Shown here one piece after another: positions 26,764 to 34,765 of a DNA stretch of 64,000 nucleotides (its first letter is position 1; every line of letters starts with the position of its first letter). This DNA is from a gamma proteobacterium HTCC2207. GTDB taxonomy: Bacteria; Pseudomonadota; Gammaproteobacteria; Pseudomonadales; Porticoccaceae. The translations under genes were made by a program, and so were the position numbers. Under the pieces are notes generated by a model that saw only the letters and a program-made list of their open reading frames with translations, was not told the DNA's origin and did not search any database. The DNA lies in contig CAJJDA010000009.1 in the NCBI GenBank assembly GCA_905182855.1, positions 315,309-379,308 on the forward strand. The letters are read 5' to 3'.

Positions 26764-27616
26764 CCACTAAAATAGCAATGATCACTAGCCAAGCTGTCAT
26801 GGATCGCCGAAACAGTCCTGTGACATTAACAATCTCAGTGTTACTCAATGGGCTACCTACTAGGCCACCAGTAGAGGGAGCAACACAGCGATGTAATAGG
26901 TCAGAGGCACTGGTCTTACTGCAAAAAATCATCTGACGCAACTGGCCGAAGGTTTGCGAGAAATGTCCCACTAACCCTAACGTAATTCCGAGCAACCGAG
27001 CCGGCAGCCATTCGACCAACCACCGTAACTTAGCCACCATTCGCGTCTCATTATTTTTATTGTCATCTGCTGCCTGATCTAACTGCATATCTCCATGCAG
27101 CGCCAATAAACGGTAGCCAAGTGCCATTGGGGCGCCGAACAGGCAGAACCAAAATATCACAACAAAAGAGCGTTCGAAAAGTCGGTAAGGCAGAGCCGAA
27201 AACATAGCCTCACGCACATCCTTAATACTTTGAGAATGGTCCTCTCGGTAAATAGTATCGAATACAGCTGCATCGTTAAGAGCCTTCCGTAAATCTTCAG
27301 ATCCAAGGTCTGAGTCCAGTAAGGTTATCTGAGTATCGATATTGCCACGGCCCAGACTGTATAGCAGCACTAACAGCTCAGCGATTAAACTGAAGAAACC
27401 CAGACCATAATGCTGCAAAGACAGCAATGTCAGAGACACAGTGATCAACGGCAGCAACACAAAACCGGCGACCTTAAATGTTGATGATCGCTCTAAAAAT
27501 AGGGTCTGAGAAAGAGCTTGATGCCATTTTCGGAGCCATTGGTCAGGCTGGACTGATCCTAAGTCACTATAGGCCTCGAGTAGCACAAGGGCTAAAAGAA
27601 CAATTAGAAAGGTCAT
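26753..27616 (-). CDS. ampE: AmpE, membrane protein of beta-lactamase regulation
   Basis: 287 residues with several hydrophobic segments. AmpE is an inner-membrane protein found downstream of ampD; its biochemical role is unclear, but it was named from beta-lactamase regulation. Landmarks are the N-terminal FLIVLLALVLLEAYSDLGSVQPDQWLRKWH, then GRGNIDTQITLLDSDLGSEDLRKAL, FWFCLFGAPMALGYRLLAL, and WLVEWLPARLLGITLGLVGHF, all in the family order. It overlaps the ampD stop codon by 4 bases (ampD-ampE operon) and converges on ampG with an 11-base overlap. Confidence 0.9.
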   Translation of the reverse strand: MTFLIVLLALVLLEAYSDLGSVQPDQWLRKWHQALSQTLFLERSSTFKVAGFVLLPLITVSLTLLSLQHYGLGFFSLIAELLVLLYSLGRGNIDTQITLLDSDLGSEDLRKALNDAAVFDTIYREDHSQSIKDVREAMFSALPYRLFERSFVVIFWFCLFGAPMALGYRLLALHGDMQLDQAADDNKNNETRMVAKLRWLVEWLPARLLGITLGLVGHFSQTFGQLRQMIFCSKTSASDLLHRCVAPSTGGLVGSPLSNTEIVNVTGLFRRSMTAWLVIIAILVVIG

Positions 27617-28158
27617 CCGTTAAGTTCCTTTTGATAGCGCGCCCAGTCAAACGCAGGTCCCGGATCGGTCTTGCGCTCCGGAGCAATGTCACAGTGTCCT
27701 ACAATACGGTCGTCAGTAATCAGCGGATAATAAAGTCTAAGTGTTTTAGTGACTTGGACTAGCGCCTGATATTGCGCGTCGGTATAAGGAACATAATCAC
27801 AGCCCTCTAACTCAATGCCAATGGAAAAGTCATTACAGTTACTGCGCCCTTTAAACTCAGAGACACCAGCATGCCAAGCTCTATAATGAAAAGGCACAAA
27901 TTGAATAATTTCTCCATCACGGTCGATTAATAAGTGTGACGACACCCTGAGATGGCCGATCTCAGCAAAATAAGGATGCGCAGATATATCAAGGCAGTTG
28001 GCAAAAAATTGACCAATATAGGACCCGCCAAATTGCTCGGGTGGCAGACTGATGTTATGAATCACCAGCAGACTAACATCCTCCGTGCTGGGACGCTTGT
28101 CGGTATTCGGAGATATCAGCTGGGCTACCGAGCTCAGCCAACCCTGTTTTATGGTCAT
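27613..28158 (-). CDS. ampD: 1,6-anhydro-N-acetylmuramyl-L-alanine amidase
   Basis: 181 residues. The cytoplasmic zinc amidase cleaves the stem peptide from anhydroMurNAc muropeptides in murein recycling. Zinc ligands correspond to H34 (LVIHNISLPP), H155 (IVGHCDIAPERKTDPGP) and D165, with the catalytic glutamate in GIELEG at about 116, as in Citrobacter AmpD. I start at the ATG at 28158; ATGs and a TTG up to 10 codons upstream are open, but the family N-terminus fits the later one. It overlaps ampE by 4 bases and is divergent from nadC, the usual gammaproteobacterial arrangement. Confidence 0.94.
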   Translation of the reverse strand: MTIKQGWLSSVAQLISPNTDKRPSTEDVSLLVIHNISLPPEQFGGSYIGQFFANCLDISAHPYFAEIGHLRVSSHLLIDRDGEIIQFVPFHYRAWHAGVSEFKGRSNCNDFSIGIELEGCDYVPYTDAQYQALVQVTKTLRLYYPLITDDRIVGHCDIAPERKTDPGPAFDWARYQKELNG

Positions 28159-28453
28159 TGGCAGTCCCATTTGGGCGGTTCTGGGCAAGACGTTAGTCAG
28201 TCCCTAAACGACTGAACAATACCCTCAGTCCAGAGGCCATCATCTAGTGTATCGAGATTGACGAATCTTAATCGTCACCATCGTTAACACTATGAGACCC
28301 TATATCAAGGATGAATGCAATCCAACCTGTGTTTGTGCAGCAATTAATCGACATCAAATCGATACGACCGGCCAATCAGTGGGTGGCGGTAACCTTAGCC
28401 TCTTATTGCGTTATAATATCCGCAAATATTTATGACCCGGTGCGAGAAACCCC

Positions 28454-29314
28454 ATGACGACCCACAATCTGCCCTATAATCTGCCCCATGATACAGCTGG
28501 AGATGTTCCTCAGTTAGTGGCTCGCGCTCTGCAAGAAGATATTGGGCATGGTGATATTACAGCGATGCTGATACCCGCGGACAAGGAAGCTTCCGCGTCC
28601 GTAATATCCAGAGACAGCGCGGTCATTTGCGGCCGGCCCTGGGTCGATGAAGTCTTCCGCCAACTCGATCCCAATACACGCGTCGACTGGGAAATTTCTG
28701 AGGGCGATGTCGTCTCCCCAAACCAAACTCTCTTTACCCTCACCGGCAACGCTCGAGTGCTACTGACAGGTGAGCGTACTGCGCTTAATTTCTTACAGAC
28801 ACTTTCCGCTACTGCGACTCTGGCACGGCAGTATGCAGATTTGAGCGCCGACAGTGACATCCGTATTCTCGACACACGGAAAACGATTCCAGGCCTGAGA
28901 TTGGCACAAAAGTACGCGGTAGCCGTGGGTGGTTGTAACAACCATCGCATTGGTTTGTATGATGCCTTTTTAATTAAAGAAAACCATATCGCCGCCTGCG
29001 GTGGTATTGTCAAAGCGGTTGCTCAGGCACGCAAAATTGCCACCGATAAAGTGGTGGAGGTGGAGGTGGAAAACCTTGACGAACTGCGTCAGGCGCTACT
29101 CGCCAAAGCCGATGTAGTGATGCTGGATAATTTCTCACCAACAGATATTGAAGGGCTAAAAACCCTGAACTTTGGACACACCAAGGTTGAAGTATCTGGC
29201 AACATTACTGCACAGACTCTGCAGCAATATATTGGCGCTGAAGTGAACTACATTTCCTCTGGAAGCCTGACAAAACATGTTCAGGCAATAGATTTATCGA
29301 TGCGATTGATTTAA
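28454..29314 (+). CDS. nadC: Nicotinate-nucleotide pyrophosphorylase (quinolinate phosphoribosyltransferase)
   Basis: 286 residues. The enzyme converts quinolinate and PRPP to nicotinate mononucleotide, carbon dioxide and pyrophosphate in de novo NAD synthesis. Landmarks are DIGHGDIT near the N-terminus, [37 protein letters not shown] with the substrate-binding [33 protein letters not shown], and [12 protein letters not shown] near the C-terminus. A small GCCCAT/ATGGGC hairpin follows at 29331-29348 but without a T-tract. It is divergent from ampD with a 295-base gap and faces the end of pilA. Confidence 0.96.
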   Translation: MTTHNLPYNLPHDTAGDVPQLVARALQEDIGHGDITAMLIPADKEASASVISRDSAVICGRPWVDEVFRQLDPNTRVDWEISEGDVVSPNQTLFTLTGNARVLLTGERTALNFLQTLSATATLARQYADLSADSDIRILDTRKTIPGLRLAQKYAVAVGGCNNHRIGLYDAFLIKENHIAACGGIVKAVAQARKIATDKVVEVEVENLDELRQALLAKADVVMLDNFSPTDIEGLKTLNFGHTKVEVSGNITAQTLQQYIGAEVNYISSGSLTKHVQAIDLSMRLI

Positions 29315-29377
29315 CTCTCAATAGGATAACGCCCATACAAAAATGGGCCCTTCCAATCCAAAAACATGCTGTTCAAT

Positions 29378-29866
29378 CTAGAGAGCGTCTGTCCCAGAAG
29401 ACGTTTCCGTCGCGGCTATATTATTTCTCAAAATGAGCACTTTAGCTGCGTCATGTGAAACGGTCGTCGTATTATTCCAGATTATAGCAGTTTGCCCGAC
29501 GCCCACATTCGGCGTCATAGTGACAGTCTCACCATCTACATTGGCTGTCAAAATCCCAGCCGCCAGCGTCAATGTAATCACTCCGTCAGCCACAACCGCA
29601 ACAGTCACTTCTTTGGTCGGAGTAAATACCGGAATCTCTGTAAGAATTTTATCCGTTTTGGTATCACAGCCCACCTCATCTCCCGTTTCCTGTATACAGA
29701 TTACAACAGCGGTTTTCAGTGGACTGACGGCAGCCAATGCCAAACCGACTTTCGTTTTAACGACAAAGTTCTGGTAATTAGGCAGCCCTACTGCTGCCAA
29801 AATGGCGATAATAGATACTACGACCATCAATTCTATAAGAGTAAAACCTGATTGTTTATAAATCAT
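29378..29866 (-). CDS. pilA: Type IV major pilin-like protein
   Basis: 162 residues from the ATG at 29866, chosen for AGGAG seven bases upstream; the frame opens far earlier without support. The type III prepilin signal is plain: a short leader MIYKQSG, then FTLIELMVVVSIIAILAAVGLPNYQNF, so cleavage is expected between G7 and F8, and E12 is the conserved fifth residue of the mature chain. Two cysteines at about 53 and 63 (ICIQ, VGCDT) may form a disulfide. The rest is Thr/Val-rich beta structure. It is divergent from pilC and lies opposite nadC, as at the classical pilA locus, but pilB is not between them. Confidence 0.9.
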   Translation of the reverse strand: MIYKQSGFTLIELMVVVSIIAILAAVGLPNYQNFVVKTKVGLALAAVSPLKTAVVICIQETGDEVGCDTKTDKILTEIPVFTPTKEVTVAVVADGVITLTLAAGILTANVDGETVTMTPNVGVGQTAIIWNNTTTVSHDAAKVLILRNNIAATETSSGTDAL

Positions 29867-30133
29867 TTCACGTCTCCTAATAAGCGAGTAAGGGCCCGAC
29901 GAAAAGACAGCAATGGTGATCAACTGAATATCCAAACAGACGGTATATTTATAGACCATTAGTTCCGCTTGCACCAGTTTTCCCTGCTGACCATGTAATA
30001 GGCTCATATTGTCCTTTTTGTAACTCTCATGGGAAAATATTGTCTATGCTTACTGTCAACGACGCATGGAATTCCGACTCAAATTTTTGAACATATTAGG
30101 ATTGACCGTGCAGATTTACCACAGGACTGCATT

Positions 30134-31348
30134 ATGAGCCAAGCGATAAAATCACGACTTTTCGCCTTTAAGGGAACGAATCGAAACGGCGACAAGGTGG
30201 CCGGTGAAATTAAGTCTGAGGATCTCGTTAACGCAAAACGTCAGTTGCGCAAGCAGGGTGTTATCTGTACCTCAGTAAAAACAAAAGGCAAACCCCTGTT
30301 CACGCGAGATAAAAAGATTATTGCCGCTGACATTGCCATTTTTACACGTCAACTAGCCACTATGTTAAACGCAGGAGTGCCTTTAGTTCAGAGTTTTTCG
30401 ATTATTGCCGATGTCTCTAATAAGTCCCAGATGAAAAATCTCATTTGGCAGATTAGCGATGACGTCTCAGGTGGCGGAGGCTTTGCCACAGCATTGCGTC
30501 AACATCCTCGCCAGTTCGATGAACTTTTCTGTAGCCTAGTGGCCTCAGCTGAAGCCACTGGTACTCTGGATGTTATTCTGAACCGCTTAGCCAATCACAA
30601 AGAAAAGACTGAAAAGTTAAAATCAAATATTAAAAAGGCCCTCACCTATCCGGCAGCGGTGATGCTCCTAGCATTGCTAGTTAGCGCCATTTTACTCATT
30701 GAGGTCGTGCCCGTATTTGCCGAAACCTTCCGTGGCTTTGGTACTGAGCTCCCCGCATTCACCCTATTTGTACTTGGACTTTCAGACGCGCTAACAACCT
30801 GGTGGCTATTAATTGTCTGTGCGGTGTCAGCAACTCTGATTGGATTTCGTGAGGCCCACTTTAGAAACTCTGAATTTGCCTACGCAGTTGATGGGATCAT
30901 ACTAAAGCTACCTGTTATTGGCCTGATAACCTATCACTCAGTCATTGCCCGCTTTGCGCGCACACTTGCTACAACCTTGGCGGCCGGTTTGCCGATTATC
31001 GAGGCCCTAGACTCGACGGCGGACGCAGCTGGTAATAGACCTTATCAGAAGGCTATTTTGCAACTCCGCAACGAGGTTATAAGCGGCATCTCGTTACAAC
31101 AAGCCATGAACAACAACACCATGTTTCCCCGCTTACTGCAGCAGATGACCGCGATTGGTGAAGAGTCTGGCGCTCTAGATGAGATGCTGGCAAACGTGGC
31201 CAGCCACTATGAGGCGGCTGTCGTTAGTGCCATTGATAATTTTACCAGCCTAATTGAGCCGTTAATGATGGCGGTTTTAGGCGTATTAGTGGGCGGGCTA
31301 CTCATTGCGATGTATCTGCCAATCTTCCAACTGGGTAATGTCGTTTAA
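30134..31348 (+). CDS. pilC: Type IV pilus inner-membrane platform protein PilC
   Basis: 404 residues from the ATG at 30134, which has AGGA seven bases upstream; the frame opens 35 codons earlier without support. PilC is the polytopic inner-membrane platform that couples the PilB/PilT motors to pilin assembly. Two T2SSF domains are visible: the first around IAIFTRQLATMLNAGVPLVQSFSII and EKTEKLKSNIKKALTYPAAVMLLALLV, the second around ARFARTLATTLAAGLPIIEALDSTADAAGN and LQQMTAIGEESGALDEMLANVASHYE, each followed by hydrophobic helices. It is followed 48 bases later by a broken pilD. Confidence 0.92.
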   Translation: MSQAIKSRLFAFKGTNRNGDKVAGEIKSEDLVNAKRQLRKQGVICTSVKTKGKPLFTRDKKIIAADIAIFTRQLATMLNAGVPLVQSFSIIADVSNKSQMKNLIWQISDDVSGGGGFATALRQHPRQFDELFCSLVASAEATGTLDVILNRLANHKEKTEKLKSNIKKALTYPAAVMLLALLVSAILLIEVVPVFAETFRGFGTELPAFTLFVLGLSDALTTWWLLIVCAVSATLIGFREAHFRNSEFAYAVDGIILKLPVIGLITYHSVIARFARTLATTLAAGLPIIEALDSTADAAGNRPYQKAILQLRNEVISGISLQQAMNNNTMFPRLLQQMTAIGEESGALDEMLANVASHYEAAVVSAIDNFTSLIEPLMMAVLGVLVGGLLIAMYLPIFQLGNVV

Positions 31349-31396
31349 ACACGCATTTAAGTATACTTCTAGCTCAGATCTAAATGTGAGCATAGG

Positions 31397-32253
31397 ATGA
31401 TAGAGACAGACTTGTCAGCGGCGGCACTTGCTACCATGGGGGCAGTCTTTGGGCTGCTCATTGGTAGCTTTTTAAATGTTGTGATTCTCCGTGTTCCTCT
31501 TCAGCTGAATGCGGAATGGAGGAGAGATGCACGGGATTTTTTGGGCCTGAAGGCAGAGGCCTCAGCACCATTGACACTGGCTCGACCAAATTCACGCTGC
31601 CCCAACTGTAAAGTACCTATTAGACCCCGACATAATATCCCTCTCATTAGTTATATTTTTTTGCGTGGTCGTTGCAATGCCTGTGCCGAGCCTATTGCGC
31701 CTCAGTACCCTTTGGTGGAACTATCTCTGGATTATTACTGCCTTTTTTGTCTATCACTTTGGTTTGAGTGCCGTGACGGTCTATAGTCTGATTCTGTCTT
31801 ATACGCTGTTGGTGCTCACTGGCAATTGATCTACATGAAAAGCTTCTGCCTGACCAGATTACTCTGCCACTTCTATGGATAGGTCTGTTTGCCAACCTCA
31901 GCGGCACCTTCGTGCCTCTGACGGATGCCGTTGTCGGGGCGATTGCGGGCTACCTGTCTCTGTGGACTGTGTTCTGGGCCTTTAAAGGCGTTACAGGCAA
32001 AGAGGGTATGGGGTATGGCGACTTTAAACTTTTGGCCGCTCTGGGCGCTTGGCTCGGGTGGCAGATGTTGCCGATGATAATTTTACTGTCGACAGCGGCC
32101 GGCGCAATAGTGGGAATGATAGGCATTATTTTTTCAGGCCGCACACGGGAAACCACCATTGCTTTTGGTCCCTTTTTGGCGTTCGCAGGTTGGATTGCAT
32201 TGGTCTGGGGTGATAAGATTCTTGCTGCCTATGCCGCGCTATTTAATCTTTAG
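31397..32253 (+). pseudogene. pilD: Prepilin leader peptidase PilD, reading frame broken twice
   Basis: Read across three frames this is a complete prepilin peptidase of about 285 residues. The N-terminal segment is intact: hydrophobic helix GLLIGSFLNVVILRVPL and the cytoplasmic zinc-binding pair CPNC...CNAC. After LVELSL the frame shifts at about 31729-31730 (one extra G in CTCTGGATT), giving IITAFFVYHFGLSAVTVYS, and it shifts again at about 31821-31822 (one extra G in CACTGGCA), restoring AIDLHEKLLPDQITLPLLWIG with the first catalytic aspartate. The last part holds GYGDFK with the second aspartate. As written the protein would end at 31786 and lack both catalytic aspartates. PilD cleaves and methylates prepilins such as PilA. 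Two extra-G lesions look like sequence error; a real pseudogene is possible. Confidence 0.88.
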
Positions 32254-32291
32254 ACGGACACCAGTTCACCCTCGGCGAGAGTAACCACGCA

Positions 32292-32924
32292 GTGACAAAA
32301 AAAATCTCATCCAGCGCGCCTCTAATTGTTGGCCTCACCGGCGGTATCGGCAGTGGCAAAAGTACCGTCGCCAAAGCTTTTATCGCTCTGGGTATTCAGG
32401 TGGTAGATGCGGACTATGCGTCGCGTGCTCTAGTTGAGCCCGGGATGCCGGCGCTAAAGGCTATTGTGGCGCATTTTGGCACTAAATTGATACTGCCAGA
32501 TGGCTGTTTGGATCGTCCCGCGCTGCGCCAGATTATCTTTTCCGACAAAATGCAAAAAAGCTGGTTGGAGAGCCTCTTGCACCCGTTAATTCGGGACTGG
32601 ATTCTCAGTCAACTGGAGCTTGCGTTAGCCTCAAGCCCGTATGTCATTTTAGAATCGCCACTGCTATTTGAAGCTGACCAACATCTACTAGTGTCCGAGG
32701 TTTTACTGGTCGATGTGCCGGTTGAACTGCAGCTTACCCGCGCCATGGCCAGAGATAGTAATACCAAAGAACAGATCCAGAGTATCATCAATGCGCAGAT
32801 GTCTCGCCTAGATAGACTTGGTAGAGCGGACTTAGTTTTTGACAATTCTCTCCCAGAAAACACCGTGCCCGCCAGAGTCCAGGACCTTCATCAACAATTT
32901 TTAGTCAAGGCTGTCAGACAATGA
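32292..32924 (+). CDS. coaE: Dephospho-CoA kinase
   Basis: 210 residues, GTG start. The enzyme phosphorylates the 3'-hydroxyl of dephospho-CoA, the last step of coenzyme A synthesis. The P-loop GGIGSGKST is at about 17-25, followed by DADYASR, and [10 protein letters not shown] with the conserved acidic residues in the middle. The C-terminal half matches the family. Gene order pilD-coaE-yacG is the conserved gammaproteobacterial arrangement. Its end overlaps yacG by 4 bases (ATGA). Confidence 0.95.
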   Translation: MTKKISSSAPLIVGLTGGIGSGKSTVAKAFIALGIQVVDADYASRALVEPGMPALKAIVAHFGTKLILPDGCLDRPALRQIIFSDKMQKSWLESLLHPLIRDWILSQLELALASSPYVILESPLLFEADQHLLVSEVLLVDVPVELQLTRAMARDSNTKEQIQSIINAQMSRLDRLGRADLVFDNSLPENTVPARVQDLHQQFLVKAVRQ

Positions 32925-33112
32925 ATAAAACAACTCTAGTGCCCTGTCCAACCTGTAAAACTGATGTCGCGTGGATCGATGAAAATACCCACCGGCCATT
33001 TTGTTCAAAGCGCTGCCAACAGATAGATTTTGGTGACTGGGCTACCGAGAGCTTCGCCATTGCCGGCGAACCAACCCTCGGCCATGACCTTATGGACGGT
33101 GGTGAAGAATAG
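32921..33112 (+). CDS. yacG: DNA gyrase inhibitor YacG, zinc-binding
   Basis: 63 residues. The small protein carries four zinc-binding cysteines: C9, C12, C28 and C32 (CPTC, CSKRC). In E. coli YacG binds GyrB and inhibits gyrase. The IDFGDWATE segment after the zinc knuckle is a family hallmark. It overlaps coaE by 4 bases at its start, and its last 23 bases overlap the 3' end of mutT on the other strand. Confidence 0.94.
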   Translation: MNKTTLVPCPTCKTDVAWIDENTHRPFCSKRCQQIDFGDWATESFAIAGEPTLGHDLMDGGEE

Positions 33113-33506
33113 TCGCTAACGCATCTAGAATAGGCCTATTGGCTTGCGGAAAAGCGTATTTGGAATCCTCTCGCAGCAATATCTTAATGGGTACCCAGCA
33201 ACACTCTTGCCCTTCTGCACCTCGAGCCTCCCCCTCAAAAGCCGTGACCTGCCAGACATCCAATAAAATATGCTTGTCGCTATAGTCATGTGACACCTGC
33301 ATAAAAGGATTGGCTGCGATAACCTTGATGGCTAACTCTTCGTTGAGTTCTCGGACGAGGCCCTGATAGGTAGTTTCATTGGCTTCGATCTTACCGCCGG
33401 GGAATTCCCACAGCCCACCTTGATGCAGATGATCTGGACGTCGCGCGATTAGGATTTCGTTAAGGTTTCCATAAATAACGGCGGCCACCACATGAATTCG
33501 CTTCAT
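33090..33506 (-). CDS. mutT: MutT-type Nudix hydrolase (8-oxo-dGTP diphosphatase)
   Basis: 138 residues. The Nudix box runs from G38 to about I60, with GKIEANE then RELNEELAI (consensus Gx5Ex7REUxEExGU; alanine takes the place of the last glycine). [34 protein letters not shown] is typical of MutT, which removes 8-oxo-dGTP before it is incorporated. The gene lies 16 bases after argJ in the conserved order secA-argJ-mutT. It overlaps the 3' end of yacG. The C-terminal thiamine-synthase-like extension of some pseudomonad homologues is absent. Confidence 0.92.
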   Translation of the reverse strand: MKRIHVVAAVIYGNLNEILIARRPDHLHQGGLWEFPGGKIEANETTYQGLVRELNEELAIKVIAANPFMQVSHDYSDKHILLDVWQVTAFEGEARGAEGQECCWVPIKILLREDSKYAFPQANRPILDALATILHHRP

Positions 33507-33522
33507 AGTTTACGCCGGCTTG

Positions 33523-34728
33523 CTAAGTTCTGTACTCTGCGTTAATCCGCACATAGTCGTAGGTCAGGTCAGTAGTCCACACGGTCTCTGTGGCTTGACC
33601 ACGATTGAGCGACACCCGTATTTCGATGTCTTCTGGCTGCATAGCCGTCTGCCCAGCTCCCTCCGTATAACTGGCAGCTCTGGCTCCATTCTCGGCAATC
33701 AAAACTGAATTCAAATACAGCTGAACCTCATTGACATCAAGATTTGTCAGGCCAGCCCTACCAATTGCGGCAAGTATTCTACCCCAGTTGGGATCAGAGG
33801 CCCCTAGTGCGGTCTTTACCAACGGTGACTCGGCAATGGTATAGGCAACCGCTAGGGCTTCATCTGTATCTACAGCGCCCTCTACGACCACTGAGACAAA
33901 CTTACTCGCGCCTTCGCCGTCACGAATAATGGCTTGGGCCAAATCAATAAAGACGGTTTTAAGTTCAGCGACAAACTGATCAAAGGATTCTTCGTTGATG
34001 ATAATACCGCTGGCACCTGTAGCGACTAAGATAACCGCGTCATTGGTTGAGGTGTCGCTGTCTACGGTGATGCGGTTAAAGGATTTTTCATTAGCTAACC
34101 TCAGGGCACGATGTAGAAGTTCTGCATCCACCGCGGCGTCTGTGGCCACAAAACCAAGCATTGTTGCCATGTTAGGCTTGATCATGCCCGAGCCTTTGGT
34201 AATCCCAGTCATGGTGATTTTGCTGCCCTTGCCATATTGCAGCGAGGCGCCCTTGGCTCTGGTGTCAGTGGTTAGAATCGCCGCTGCCGCATCGGCCCAA
34301 CCCTCTTGACTAAGGGCGGCTGCCGCAATGGGTAGTCCCTTCAACAGCCTGTCCATGGGCATCAGTTCGCCAATCACTCCAGTGGAGAATGGTAGTATTT
34401 GGTCTTTCTTTACTGACGTGATCGCAGCCAATACGTCACAGCTTTGCAATGCATCGCTGAGACCTTGCTCGCCTGTGCCGGCGTTCGCATTACCGGTATT
34501 GACCAGTAAGTATTTTGGTGTGGTACTGGCCAAATGCGCCTTGGCAATGGTTACTGGTGCGGCACAAAAGGCGTTTTGGGTAAATAATCCAGCCACAGTA
34601 CTGCCTTCGGCAATCTCCATAACGACTAGATCTTTACGTCCTGGCGTTTTTATGCCTGCGCTGGCGATGCCTAGCTTAAAGCCAGTCACCGGGTGCATAG
34701 TGGGTAGCTGTCCTTTGCCTGTTGCCAT
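33523..34728 (-). CDS. argJ: Bifunctional ornithine acetyltransferase / N-acetylglutamate synthase
   Basis: 401 residues. ArgJ transfers the acetyl group from N-acetylornithine to glutamate in the cyclic arginine pathway. The precursor is cleaved itself between Ala188 and Thr189 in KPNMATMLGF, leaving Thr as N-terminal nucleophile of the beta chain. Landmarks are QNAFCAAPVTIAK, LLVNTGNANAGTG, FSTGVIGELMPM, and SDPNWGRILAAIGRAG near the C-terminus. The final residues VRINAEYRT match the usual end. AAGG lies eight bases before the start. It lies between secA and mutT on the same strand. Confidence 0.96.
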   Translation of the reverse strand: MATGKGQLPTMHPVTGFKLGIASAGIKTPGRKDLVVMEIAEGSTVAGLFTQNAFCAAPVTIAKAHLASTTPKYLLVNTGNANAGTGEQGLSDALQSCDVLAAITSVKKDQILPFSTGVIGELMPMDRLLKGLPIAAAALSQEGWADAAAAILTTDTRAKGASLQYGKGSKITMTGITKGSGMIKPNMATMLGFVATDAAVDAELLHRALRLANEKSFNRITVDSDTSTNDAVILVATGASGIIINEESFDQFVAELKTVFIDLAQAIIRDGEGASKFVSVVVEGAVDTDEALAVAYTIAESPLVKTALGASDPNWGRILAAIGRAGLTNLDVNEVQLYLNSVLIAENGARAASYTEGAGQTAMQPEDIEIRVSLNRGQATETVWTTDLTYDYVRINAEYRT

Positions 34729-34765
34729 TGTTATTGCCTTTTAGATACGCACTAAATGCCGTGCA

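Noticed and set aside
29331-29348. GCCCAT/ATGGGC hairpin between nadC and pilA
   Set aside because: Six-base stem, no T-tract; it may be a weak bidirectional stop but cannot be supported.
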